Shown here: positions 8,575-17,300 of the stretch, one piece after another
Numbering within the stretch: the first letter of the stretch is position 1
Layout: each line of letters opens with the position of its first letter
Assembly (NCBI GenBank): GCA_022750295.1
Contig: JAKIVZ010000002.1
Span: 16,989-80,988 of the forward strand
From: Candidatus Lutacidiplasma silvani
Lineage (GTDB): Archaea > Thermoplasmatota > Thermoplasmata > Lutacidiplasmatales > UBA184
DNA: 64,000 nt
Reading direction: 5' to 3'
The notes under the pieces: model-generated
What the model saw: only the letters and a program-made list of their open reading frames with translations
Databases searched by the model: none
Told to the model about the DNA's origin: nothing
Position numbers and translations under genes: made by a program

Positions 8575-8904
8575 CTACGCCGAGAACGACTTCCCGCAGG
8601 AGCACGTCTCTTTCGCGTTGGGGTTGAAGATCTTGAACCCGGATTGGTCGAGCCCGAGGAGGTAGTCGACCTTGAGTCCCTCGAGGAGCGGGGCGCTCGC
8701 CTTGTCGACGACGACCGTCACGCCCTGGTGGGCGAACGCGACCTCGTCGCCGGTCTCCTGGTGGTCGAACGTCATCCCGTAGGTGAGGCCGGAGCAGCCG
8801 CCGCCCTGGACGTACAGACGGAGCGCCTGCCCGTCCTTCCCCTGGCGTTCCATGATCTTGCGCACCTGCTCCTCCGCCGCGGGGGTGACTTCGACTGCGA
8901 CCAT
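8575..8904 (-). CDS. iscA: A-type iron-sulfur cluster carrier (IscA/ErpA family)
   Basis: A 109-aa A-type carrier that receives and delivers Fe-S clusters to target proteins. All three cluster-binding cysteines are present: Cys37 in GGGCSGLTYGM, and Cys101 and Cys103 in ETCSCGKSF at the C-terminus. Length is typical. GGAGG just before the ATG is a ribosome binding site, and a TATA-like TTTTAC lies about 35 nt upstream (8936-8941). It is followed 85 bp downstream by the variant HesB-like gene, probably in one transcript. The abundance of Fe-S proteins nearby gives it plausible clients. Confidence 0.9.
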   Translation of the reverse strand: MVAVEVTPAAEEQVRKIMERQGKDGQALRLYVQGGGCSGLTYGMTFDHQETGDEVAFAHQGVTVVVDKASAPLLEGLKVDYLLGLDQSGFKIFNPNAKETCSCGKSFSA

Positions 8905-8935
8905 GGTTCCTCCCCCTATTCACCGGCGGGGCCCC

Positions 8936-8941
8936 GTAAAA
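8936..8941 (-). promoter_or_regulatory. TATA-like element for iscA
   Basis: On the minus strand GCTTTTACG stands in GC-rich sequence with its centre about 35 nt upstream of the ATG at 8904, predicting a leader of about 9 nt that contains the GGAGG ribosome site. Confidence 0.4.
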
Positions 8942-8986
8942 GCATTGCCGGGGTCGGTGGCACGAACGCCACTCCCTCCCGGGGAG

Positions 8987-8995
8987 GCTTAACTA
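8987..8995 (+). promoter_or_regulatory. TATA-like element for the amidotransferase gene
   Basis: GCTTAACTA is centred about 30 nt upstream of the ATG at 9022 in the 117-bp divergent gap with iscA, giving a nearly leaderless transcript. Confidence 0.4.
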
Positions 8996-9021
8996 GCCGG
9001 TCCCCGCTCCGCCGTCCGCCT

Positions 9022-9882
9022 ATGTGTCGGTTGTTCGGGCTCCTGGGGAACGGGGTGACCCCGGCCGAGCCGTGGCTTCTCGACACCGACCGGTCGCTCC
9101 TGAACCAGTCGAACGTGACGGCCGAGGAGGCGCAGAACGACGGCTGGGGGATCGGATGGTTCACCGAACGCCGGACCCCTCGCGTCGAGAAGGGGATCGG
9201 CGGGGCGTCGAGCCCGGACGAGGTCGACCGGTTCCGCGCCGCCGCCCGGGCCGCCCACGGTCCGCTCGCGATCGCCCACCTCCGCAAGGCGAGCAACCCG
9301 CTGCGCCTCCCGAAGGAGCGGCTGATCGCCCTCGAGAACTGTCAGCCGTTCATCCACGGCAGCACGATGTTCGCCCACAACGGCATGATCCCGTTCCCGC
9401 GGGAGACCCGGGCGTTCCTGGGCGAGTACGAGTCGATGGTCAAGGGGGTCAACGACAGCGAGGTCCTGTTCTGGTTGCTGATTCGCCATCTCGAATCCGA
9501 CTCGGACCCCGTCCAGGCGTTCGACGGGACGGTCGCCGACCTCGTCCGGGTCTGGCGGGAGAAGGGGTCCCCCAGCGGAGGTCCGTACACCGGGCTCAAC
9601 GTACTCTTCTCCCGGGGCCCGAACGAGCTCTGGGCGTTCTGCCAGTCGCTCGGCGAGCACGGGACCGGCCTCCTCGACCGGAGCCGCCCGTACTACCAGA
9701 TGACCTACCTCGCCGACGCGAAGCAACTCGTGGTCGGCAGCGAGCCGTTCGATGGCACGCGGAACGACTGGCGGACCCTCCCGAACGGCCACTACCTCTA
9801 CGCCCAGTCGTCCCACGGGCTGGTCGCGGTGAAGACCGGGGTCCTTCCGGCGCCGACCTCCGCGCCGCGCGCCATCGCGTAA
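9022..9882 (+). CDS. Class II glutamine amidotransferase
   Basis: A 286-aa N-terminal-nucleophile amidohydrolase. The sequence begins Met-Cys-Arg-Leu-Phe-Gly, so Cys2 becomes the catalytic N-terminal nucleophile after Met removal. NDGWGIGWF, IAHLRKAS and MFAHNGMI match the glutamine-binding and catalytic loops of YafJ/GATase type 2 proteins. No synthase domain is attached, so it hydrolyses glutamine or a gamma-glutamyl amide; the acceptor is unknown. The frame is open far upstream to 8050, antisense to the Fe-S carrier genes. The ATG at 9022 is certain from the required Cys2. A TATA box sits about 30 nt upstream. Confidence 0.88.
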   Translation: MCRLFGLLGNGVTPAEPWLLDTDRSLLNQSNVTAEEAQNDGWGIGWFTERRTPRVEKGIGGASSPDEVDRFRAAARAAHGPLAIAHLRKASNPLRLPKERLIALENCQPFIHGSTMFAHNGMIPFPRETRAFLGEYESMVKGVNDSEVLFWLLIRHLESDSDPVQAFDGTVADLVRVWREKGSPSGGPYTGLNVLFSRGPNELWAFCQSLGEHGTGLLDRSRPYYQMTYLADAKQLVVGSEPFDGTRNDWRTLPNGHYLYAQSSHGLVAVKTGVLPAPTSAPRAIA

Positions 9883-9897
9883 CGGCCTCCGCGCGCC

Positions 9898-9904
9898 CTT
9901 TATC
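9898..9904 (+). promoter_or_regulatory. TATA box of the MoaD-like/BNR gene pair
   Basis: CTTTATC is centred about 31 nt upstream of the ATG at 9932 in the 49-bp gap after the amidotransferase. Confidence 0.45.
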
Positions 9905-9931
9905 GACCCAGCCGGCCTCTCCGACCGGCCG

Positions 9932-10201
9932 ATGGTCGCCGTTCGTCTCGACGCGATGCTGAAGGAGTTCATCCCGCGCCGGGCGGTCACGACCGACGCG
10001 CCGACCGTGCGGGCGATGCTCGAGGACCTCGAGACCCGGTATCCGCGCGTCCGATGGCGGCTCCGCGACGAGACCGGGGCGCTCCGGCGGTACGTTAAGG
10101 TGTTCGTGAACGGCGAGCCGGTCGACGGGCGGACGGGACTCGCGACCCGGCTCGCTCCGACCGACACGGTCGACATCCTGCACTCGATCCAGGGAGGGTA
10201 A
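9932..10201 (+). CDS. MoaD/ThiS-like ubiquitin-fold protein ending in Gly-Gly
   Basis: An 89-aa protein with the beta-grasp pattern of MoaD/ThiS proteins. It shows RRYVKVFVNGEPV in the middle, TRLAPTDTVDIL before the end, and a C-terminal Gly-Gly needed for adenylation and thiocarboxylate or isopeptide formation. It may act as a sulfur carrier or a SAMP-type protein modifier; there is no molybdopterin or thiamine gene next to it. It is followed by a BNR propeller gene with a gap of only 6 nt after the stop. The codons for the final Gly-Gly (GGAGGG) also form the ribosome binding site of that next gene. Confidence 0.85.
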   Translation: MVAVRLDAMLKEFIPRRAVTTDAPTVRAMLEDLETRYPRVRWRLRDETGALRRYVKVFVNGEPVDGRTGLATRLAPTDTVDILHSIQGG

Positions 10202-10207
10202 CCGAAG

Positions 10208-11332
10208 ATGGCGAAGCCGAAGGTGACGGTCTGGCTGGGAACGCGGAAAGGGTCGTACGGGCTCACGAGCGATGCGAGCCGGAAGAAATGGTCGGTCCGC
10301 GGACCGTACCACGTCGGGAACGACGTCTTCCACGTCGTCGCTGACCCCAGGGAGCCGCGGTCGGTGTACGCGCTCGTGAACTCGGGATGGTTCGGCCCCC
10401 GGGTGTTCCGGTCGAAGGACGGCGGCACGAAGTGGAACGAGGTCGCCCCGCCGATGATGGCGCTCGGGAAGGATCGCCAGCACGACGAGACCGGCGCGGC
10501 CGAGCGAGGTCCGATCGTCAACCTCTGGCATCTCACCCCGGGCCCGGAGAACGAGCCGGGGTCGTGGTTCCTCGGGATCGACCCGGCCGCGCTGTTCCGG
10601 TCCGACGACCGGGGCGCGAGCTGGACCGGGATGGACGGCCTCAACCAGCACCGGACCCGCCCGAAGTGGAATCCGGGCGCCGGCGGGATGTGCCTCCACT
10701 CGATCGTCCTCGACCCGACGCGTCCGAAGCGGATGTACGCCGGGATCTCCGCCGCGGGCGTCTTCCGCAGCGACGACGGGGGGGAGCACTGGACGCCGAA
10801 GAACGTCGGGGTCCAGGTGGGCTTCCAGCCGGAGAAGAACCCCGAGGTCGGGCAGTGCGTCCACAAGATCGTCCTCGACCCGGCCGACCCGACGACGGTG
10901 TACCGGCAGGACCACGACGGGATCCACGTGAGCCACGACTCGGCCGACACGTGGAAGCGGGTCGGCAAGGTCCTCGACCACGACTTCGGGTTCGTCGTCA
11001 CCGCGCCGAAGGCGCTTCCGGGGGAGGCGTTCTTCGCCCCCCTCGAGCCGATGTCCCGGCTCGGGGCCGGGGGCCAGCTGCAGGTGTACCGTTGGTCGGA
11101 GCGGACCCGGAAGTTCACCCCGACCGTGAAGGGCCGCCCGTTCCCCGGCGACCTCGGGACCCACCGGGACGCGCTCGACTCCGACGGGCTCGACCCGGCC
11201 GGGCTCTACCTCGGCACGACGACCGGCCAGCTGTTCGTCTCCCCCGACGGGGCGAAGAGCTGGCTCGAGGTCCCGTACCGGTTCCCGGCGATCCACTCCG
11301 TCAGCGTGGCGCCGGCGCCCGCGGGCGTGTAA
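10208..11332 (+). CDS. BNR/Asp-box beta-propeller protein (sialidase/VPS10-like)
   Basis: A 374-aa protein with several Asp-box repeats of the Ser-x-Asp-x-Gly-x-x-Trp type: RSKDGGTKW, RSDDRGASW, RSDDGGEHW, SHDSADTW and SPDGAKSW. These mark a multi-bladed propeller as in sialidases, sortilin/VPS10 and photosystem assembly factor Ycf48. There is no signal peptide, so it is probably cytoplasmic. Catalytic sialidase residues are not evident, so I do not call it a glycosidase. From memory, genes of this kind occur beside a MoaD/ThiS-like gene in other prokaryotes; here the pair is tightly coupled, which suggests a shared pathway of unknown nature. Confidence 0.75.
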   Translation: MAKPKVTVWLGTRKGSYGLTSDASRKKWSVRGPYHVGNDVFHVVADPREPRSVYALVNSGWFGPRVFRSKDGGTKWNEVAPPMMALGKDRQHDETGAAERGPIVNLWHLTPGPENEPGSWFLGIDPAALFRSDDRGASWTGMDGLNQHRTRPKWNPGAGGMCLHSIVLDPTRPKRMYAGISAAGVFRSDDGGEHWTPKNVGVQVGFQPEKNPEVGQCVHKIVLDPADPTTVYRQDHDGIHVSHDSADTWKRVGKVLDHDFGFVVTAPKALPGEAFFAPLEPMSRLGAGGQLQVYRWSERTRKFTPTVKGRPFPGDLGTHRDALDSDGLDPAGLYLGTTTGQLFVSPDGAKSWLEVPYRFPAIHSVSVAPAPAGV

Positions 11333-11348
11333 GCGGCGGACCTCCCCG

Positions 11349-12251
11349 ATGGCGTCGGCACCGGGGGGCGGCGGGTTCGAGCTCGTCAGCGGGCCTGACC
11401 TCGGGGGCGGCTTCCTCCACCAGCTGACCGTCGAGCGGTTCTCCGGCGTCCACCGGTTCGTTTACCATGCCCAGGACGGCGGGCAAGACGCGAACGGCCC
11501 TCCCAAGGGCACCCCCGAGCCGTTCGGCTGGCAGCGGGCGACCGCGATGTGCCCGGTCGGAGGCCGGACGTGCTGGCACCGGGAGTTCACGCTCCCCATC
11601 GAGGAGTCGCTCCGGGTGAAGACCGCGTACAACCGGACCCGGTTCGTGATGGAGGCGATGCTCGGTCACGAGTACGGGGGCGTCCCGGTGCCCCTCGACG
11701 CCGCGTTCGAGGAGCTCGCCGACCGCCTGAACGCCGTCGACGGACTCCCCTGGTACGTCGGGGGCTCCGCGGGACTCTGGCTCCGGGGCGCGCCGGTCGT
11801 CCCGCACGACGCCGACGTCGGAACGACCCCGGCGGCGGTGGGGACGATCGCCGACACCCTCCGCGACTACGTCACCGAACCCGCGGCGCCGACCGAGTGG
11901 GCCGGACATTCGATGCTCGCCGGCCGGGCGTTCGTCGGGACCGTCCGGAACGGCCTTCGCGTCGAGTGGGGCGTTCCGACCGACCCGGGCGAGCGGGAGC
12001 GGACCGGCGAGTGGACGATCCTCGGACACCGGGAGTCGCCCGAACGGCTCGAGTGGCACGGCCGGACAATCCCGGTCGTCCGACTCGAGCGGAGCGTGGT
12101 CCGGTGGGCCGAAGCCGGGCGGACCGACCGGCTCGACCCCGCGGTCGATTGGATGCGGGCGCACGGGGTCGACCGCCCGTACCTCGAGCGGGCCCTCGGC
12201 GACTCGACGCTCCCTCCGGACGCCCGCCGGGCGCTCCTCGCGCGGGTCTGA
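11349..12251 (+). CDS. Hypothetical protein with nucleotidyltransferase-like motif
   Basis: A 300-aa protein in two parts. Residues about 1-115 are unrecognised and contain a Cys/Trp-bearing stretch (MCPVGG-x(3)-CWHREF). Residues about 135-290 begin with WYVGGSAGLWLRG and then PHDADVG, resembling the Gly-Gly-Ser and Asp-x-Asp signature of the nucleotidyltransferase superfamily, as in AbiEii-like or kanamycin-type enzymes. The substrate is unknown. It starts 17 bp after the BNR gene and may belong to its transcript. A Cas4-like nuclease follows after 72 bp with its own promoter. Fold assignment is by motif only. Confidence 0.6.
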   Translation: MASAPGGGGFELVSGPDLGGGFLHQLTVERFSGVHRFVYHAQDGGQDANGPPKGTPEPFGWQRATAMCPVGGRTCWHREFTLPIEESLRVKTAYNRTRFVMEAMLGHEYGGVPVPLDAAFEELADRLNAVDGLPWYVGGSAGLWLRGAPVVPHDADVGTTPAAVGTIADTLRDYVTEPAAPTEWAGHSMLAGRAFVGTVRNGLRVEWGVPTDPGERERTGEWTILGHRESPERLEWHGRTIPVVRLERSVVRWAEAGRTDRLDPAVDWMRAHGVDRPYLERALGDSTLPPDARRALLARV

Positions 12252-12290
12252 CGGCCCGCCCGTCCCGGCCCGGGTGCCCGTCGAGGCTCA

Positions 12291-12299
12291 GGTTCATAG
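12291..12299 (+). promoter_or_regulatory. TATA-like element of the Cas4-like gene
   Basis: GGTTCATAG is centred about 28 nt upstream of the ATG at 12324, consistent with leaderless transcription and with a promoter separate from the preceding gene. Confidence 0.35.
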
Positions 12300-12323
12300 C
12301 CGAAGCCGCCGGGGTCGCATCCG

Positions 12324-13106
12324 ATGGCCGCAGTCGCCCTTCCCGCGCTCGAGCACATGACCCCGCACGACCTCGTCACGTACTCGCGGTGCCCCCACGA
12401 GATGGAGCTTCACCGGTCCGAGCGGGCGAGCCAGCTCACCGGGTCTCCCGTCGCGCCGAAGACGCCGCCCGGCACCCACCCGGAGCGAACCTCGCCGCTC
12501 TTCTCCCCGCCGCTCCACTCGGTGCAGGTGTTCGAGGGCCGGATCGACTTCGGTCCACTCGACCGCCTCGTGTACGTCGACGCCGGGGAGCGGGGGCTCC
12601 CGGTCCTGTTCTCTCCCGAGCAGACCCAACTCGAGCCGAAGCTCGCCGGACGGAACGGGACGCTCGTCGACGACGAACTCGGGTTCGCGGGCCGTCCCGA
12701 CCTCGTGATCCGACGGGTCGATGGGGACCTCGTCCCGGTCGAGTACAAGGCGACCCACCTCTTCCACGACCTCCACGGCTTCCACGGCCGGACGTTCGAC
12801 ACGATCCAGGCGATCGCCGAGTGCCGGCTCGTCCACGCGGCGACCGGCCGGCGGCCCAGCCACGGGATCGTTCTCTACGGGGACTCCGGCGGGGACGGCG
12901 GACGGGAGGGATGGGTCGAGGTCGCGTACGGCGAGAGCGAGGAGCACTGGCTCCGCGCCGCGCTCGCCCAGGTCCGGTCCGACCGGATCCGCGCCCCGGT
13001 CCCGGCCGAGCGGAACTGCGCGACGTGCGAGCCGAACGGCCTCGGTCGGTGCTCCTACGCGGCCCGGAAGTACGACCCGTCGATCCGGGCCCACTCCGTC
13101 GCCTAA
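12324..13106 (+). CDS. Cas4-like PD-(D/E)XK nuclease, CRISPR-independent
   Basis: A 260-aa protein with the RecB-like layout of Cas4/Dna2 nucleases. It has a first cysteine in YSRCPHEMELH (Cys23), the metal-binding Asp in GRPDLVIRR (Asp126), the VEYKAT motif (Glu140, Lys142), and a C-terminal cysteine group CATC-x(7)-C (232, 235, 243) that would complete a 4Fe-4S site with Cys23. Such enzymes cut single-stranded DNA ends. No CRISPR repeat array or cas gene occurs in the window, so it is a solo Cas4-like protein. Its neighbours are a nucleotidyltransferase-like gene and a glycosyltransferase, which do not fix its role. Confidence 0.75.
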   Translation: MAAVALPALEHMTPHDLVTYSRCPHEMELHRSERASQLTGSPVAPKTPPGTHPERTSPLFSPPLHSVQVFEGRIDFGPLDRLVYVDAGERGLPVLFSPEQTQLEPKLAGRNGTLVDDELGFAGRPDLVIRRVDGDLVPVEYKATHLFHDLHGFHGRTFDTIQAIAECRLVHAATGRRPSHGIVLYGDSGGDGGREGWVEVAYGESEEHWLRAALAQVRSDRIRAPVPAERNCATCEPNGLGRCSYAARKYDPSIRAHSVA

Positions 13107-13130
13107 GGCGGGGCCGCGGCGCGCTCGGGA

Positions 13131-13138
13131 GAAATAGG
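13131..13138 (+). promoter_or_regulatory. TATA-like element for the first GT4 gene
   Basis: GAAATAGG is centred about 36 nt upstream of the GTG at 13171, predicting a leader of about 10 nt. Confidence 0.3.
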
Positions 13139-13170
13139 GCCGGCCGATCCCGGACCGAGGCCGATCGCCC

Positions 13171-14352
13171 GTGGGTTCGACCGCCGCCGGACGGGGACGG
13201 GTCGCGGTCGTCTCCCACGGATTCTTCCCCACGGTGGGCGGAAGCGAGCGGTACCACCAGCTGACGGCGACGGCGCTTACCGACGAGGCCGACGTGACGG
13301 TGTTCACCGCCGACCTGAACCTCCCCGAACCGCGCGCGGACGCCGCGAAGCGGACGACCCTCGGACCGCTCCCCGTCGCGTACCTCCCGTCCCGGTGGCG
13401 CGCGACCGAGCGTCTTCTCCGCGCCCTCCCGCTGTGGCGGGCGCTCCGGTCGTTCGACCCCGACGTCGTGTGGGGCAACCATCCGTCGCCGTCGGCCGAC
13501 CTCGGGGCGCTCTATGCGATCGTGACCGGACGACCGTGGGTCGCCACCTACCATGCCGATGTCTCGACCGGGTCGTGGAGAAATCGACGGTACCTCGGAT
13601 GGGAGATGTGGCTCCTCCGGCGCGCCCGCGCGGTCGTGGTCACGAGCGACCGGTACCGGGACCGACTGGCCGCTCGCGGAGTCCCGGCGGACCGGATCGT
13701 CGTCGTTCCCCTCGGACCGTTCCTCGGGGGCGGGGTTCCTCCCCCCGCGACCGCTGTGCCTCCGCCGGACGGGGGCCGGCCGTTCCTCGTGGTCGCCGCC
13801 CTCGACCGGGCTCACGCGTACAAGCGCGTCGACCGGCTCCTCGAGGCGGTCGCCACGCTCGCGCGGGGAGGGACCTCCGTCCGTCTCGAGGTGATCGGCG
13901 ACGGGGACCGGAGGTCGGAGCTCGCCGCCCTCGCGACCAGCCTCGGGATCGCCGACCGGGTCCAGTTCCTCGGGACCGCCACCGATGCCCAGCTCGCCGC
14001 GCGGTACGCGAACGCGCTCGCGCTTGTCGTCCCCTCGCCGGACGAGACCGAGGGATTCGGCGTCGTCGCGGTCGAGGCGGTCCAGTACGGGTGCCCGGTG
14101 ATCGTCAGCACGCGGGTCGCGGTCGGTGACGTCCTCGGCCCGGCGGCCGCCCGGTTCGACCCGGCGCGCCCGGAGTCGCTCGCCGAGACGATGCGGCGGG
14201 TCGTCACCGACCCGGCCGGGCGGGACGACCTCGCGGCGAAGAGCCGGGCGATCGCGCCGTCGGTCCGTTGGGAGTCGCTGCTTCCCCGCCACACCGCGCC
14301 CGTGCGGGCGCTCCTCCGCACTCGAAGTCCCCGTCGTTCCGCGGCCCCGTGA
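13171..14352 (+). CDS. GT4-family glycosyltransferase
   Basis: A 393-aa retaining GT-B glycosyltransferase starting at GTG. The N-terminal domain opens with VAVVSHGFFPTVGGSERY, the acceptor-side glycine loop. The C-terminal domain has FLVVAALDRAHAYKRVDRLL and PSPDETEGFGVVAVEAVQYG (around residue 290), the E-x7-E nucleotide-sugar motif of GT4. It acts in the cytoplasm on a lipid-linked or soluble acceptor; donor and acceptor are unknown. It is convergent with the large GT-C-like membrane gene, 6 bp apart, and belongs to a glycosylation cluster with that gene and the GT4 gene at 17943. Confidence 0.88.
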   Translation: MGSTAAGRGRVAVVSHGFFPTVGGSERYHQLTATALTDEADVTVFTADLNLPEPRADAAKRTTLGPLPVAYLPSRWRATERLLRALPLWRALRSFDPDVVWGNHPSPSADLGALYAIVTGRPWVATYHADVSTGSWRNRRYLGWEMWLLRRARAVVVTSDRYRDRLAARGVPADRIVVVPLGPFLGGGVPPPATAVPPPDGGRPFLVVAALDRAHAYKRVDRLLEAVATLARGGTSVRLEVIGDGDRRSELAALATSLGIADRVQFLGTATDAQLAARYANALALVVPSPDETEGFGVVAVEAVQYGCPVIVSTRVAVGDVLGPAAARFDPARPESLAETMRRVVTDPAGRDDLAAKSRAIAPSVRWESLLPRHTAPVRALLRTRSPRRSAAP

Positions 14353-14358
14353 GCCCGG

Positions 14359-17300
14359 CTATCGGGCGCCGTCGGGCGCCGACTCCGGCTCGGTCCGGCG
14401 CCGACGGAGGAATCGACGGATCCTCGGCCCGCCAATCGCGAGGACCCCCACGGCGGGGACGGCCACGACGACGGAGGCGACGAACCCGACCTGGGTCGCG
14501 GCGATCACCGTCGGGAGGTCGACCTCCACGTGGGTGACCCCGGCCCGGGCGAGGTAGCCGCACGCCCATCCGTCGACGAGGAACGGTACGGAGCCGAGCC
14601 CGGACCCTTGGGCCGACCACGGCGCATCGCACGTGACGAGATGGACAAGGACCGAGGGACGGGCGAGGGGAGCGAACGTCGCGCTCACGGTCGGCCCTCC
14701 CACGTTGCCGGTCACGGACGAGGGAGCCTCGGCGGAGCCCCCGCAGAGCCAGTCGGTCGACGCCCCGCCGGCGCACGGCCCGAGGAGGGACGCCGGGTCG
14801 GGGGTCAGTACCAGCTGGTCGAGAAGCACCGATTGGGTCGCCCCGTAGACCGTCACCCGGACCACCCCGGGGCCGACCGTGAGATTGGAGGTCCCCGCCT
14901 CCCAGGTGGACGCGTTCTGGTCGAACGAGACCAGGGCGTGCTCCGGGCACGGCTCGAACGAGCGGTCGGTGACCGAGGTGTCCGGGCACGCCGAGACGTA
15001 GAGCGACCCGGTCCCCGACGCCCGGGCCAGGACCCCCACCGTCGCCGCCTCGGGGAGGAGGAAGGTGGTCGTGAACGCCCCGTCCGGGTTGACCACGCTT
15101 CCCCACCCCTGCGAATCGTTCGCGCCGGTGGCGACCGGGGTCCACGTCCCGGAGCCGAGCCCTTCGTCCCCCTTCACCCACAGGATCGGGGCCTGCCCGG
15201 GTCCCGCGCCGTTCGAGGCGAGCCAGGCGCGGGTCGCGTTCACGGCGGTCGAGAGCCCTCCGGGGGGAACGACCGCGACCTCGGCGATCGTGCTCCACCC
15301 CGCCCCCACGTGAACGAACGACACCGACGACGCGTTCCCGAGGGCCCCGACCCGGGTCCAGTGGAATCCGTCGGGGAACGGCGCGTACCCATCGAGCGTC
15401 GTCGGAGGCTGGGAGCCGATCGTCGCCTGGACGCTCCCTTCCGACGAGCCGTAGAACAGGTCGACCCAGACCTCCGAGCCGGCGCCGCCGGTCCTCGGGA
15501 GTGGTACGGTCAGCGGCTGGAGACCGTTGTTCGTCGCGCCGTAGCCGACGAGCGCCGCGAGCGGCCGCCCGGCCTCGAGGTCGTAGTGCTTCTCCCACGG
15601 AGTCCAGTCTCCGGGGCTCTCCAGCCCTCCGTTCTCGATCGTCGACCAGACGATCGGTTCGACCGGGACCACCGACCCCGTCGGGAGGTTGGCGAACACC
15701 GCGTCGAGGACCCCCTCGGGGGTCTCGACGTACGGGGCCGTCGAGTTCGCCGCCGCATTCGGCCCAGCGAGCGTGCCCGGGTCGAGGACGAACGGAGTCG
15801 ATCCGACCCAAGCGTCGCCGTTCGGCAGGTACGCGGCGTCGAGAAGGAACTCTCGGTCGGCCAGCGCGAGGACGGCGGGTCCTTGGAGGGTCAGCGGCCC
15901 GGCGGTCCCGTTGCCCACCGAGTAGATCCGGGTCGGTCCGTACGAAACGCTCGGCCCGAGGTCCACCTGGGCGGCGAGGGCGCTCCGGAGCGCGCCCGGA
16001 CTATCGAACTCGTAGAGCCCGCCCAACGGCGACTGGGGGGCCGCGCGGTCGACGTCGAAGCTGGTCGTGTCGAGGAGGCCGAAGAGGTTCCCGGCGTGTG
16101 ACGTCGAGTTGGTGTACAGTGACACGTACGACCAGATCGCCGCCCGCGTGGCCAGGTTCAGCGGCTCGGTTCCGGGGAGGGCGGGGATGTAGATCGCGCT
16201 CCCCGGGGGGTACGTGGCGAGCGGGTTCGTGGGCGGTTGTCCCCGACCGACGTACTGGCTCGGGTCGGGAGGAAAGAGGGCCACCCGACCGAGCGGCGGG
16301 ACCGTCGCGTCGAGCGCATTGGCCGCGGGCAGAGCCCCCGGTGCGTCGGCGACGTGGGACACTTGCCGGTTGAAGTTCCCGCTGGCGAACGGGAGCGCGG
16401 TGATGACCACCATCAGGACCGCGGCCGGCACCACGACCCGGCCGAACCGCCGCTCGAGCCGGCGCCACCGGGGAGCCCGCCGGTCGAGCGTACCGGTCGG
16501 TCGGACCGGGAATCGGACCGACCACGCCTGGAGGGCCCGGCCCAGGAGGAGGCAAAGGCACGGGGTGAGGATGACATCGAACTTCGCGGGGTCGTCGTTG
16601 ACCGCGAAGAACGGCACGGTGTGCACGAGGAACAGGTAGAGTCCCCCGGGAACGACGGCCGCCGTCGAGAGGACCACCATCACGATGGCGACGAGGAGGA
16701 GCGTGTCGCTCGGACGGCTCCGGTGGGTGGCGGTCCAGAAGAGGACCCCGACGAAGAGGATCGAGAGGAGGGAGCTCACGAGGAGCCCGATCGAAAACCC
16801 GTGGTACGACCCCCAGGCCATCGTGTAGAGTTGGCCCCAGTAGATGTTCGACGCGAACACCGTCGTAGGCTTGATCGCCCCCTGGGTGTAGTTCAGGATC
16901 CCGAGGACCGTGGCCGTGCTCGTGTTCGCGGCCGAGCTGCCGGCGCCGGCCGTCTCGGCGGGAATCAACCAGACAAGGTTGACGCCCACCGCCACCAGAA
17001 GGGCGAGGACCAAGTCGCGGGCCCGCGGGGCCCCCGCGGCGAGCCGTTCCCGGAACGACGTAGTTCGGGGGTAGGGAATGATCCGAAGCAGGACCGTGAC
17101 GAATCCGACGGCCCAGACGATCCCGACCATGTAGAAGACGTGGTACTCGAGGAGTCCGATGACCCCCCAGAGGAGACCGAGGACCACGACCACGCGCGCC
17201 GAGACCGGACGGGACGTCACCTCGCCCAGCAGCACCAGAAAGGGGGGGACGAAGATCGCCGCGGCGAGGACGAGCTCATGGCCGGCCGTCGTCCGGTCGA

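Noticed and set aside
8050..9021. N-terminal extension of the amidotransferase frame
   Set aside because: It is antisense to the two Fe-S carrier genes and would block the required N-terminal Cys2 nucleophile.
12324..13106. CRISPR-Cas locus suggested by the Cas4-like gene
   Set aside because: No regularly spaced repeats and no cas1, cas2 or effector genes were found anywhere in the window.
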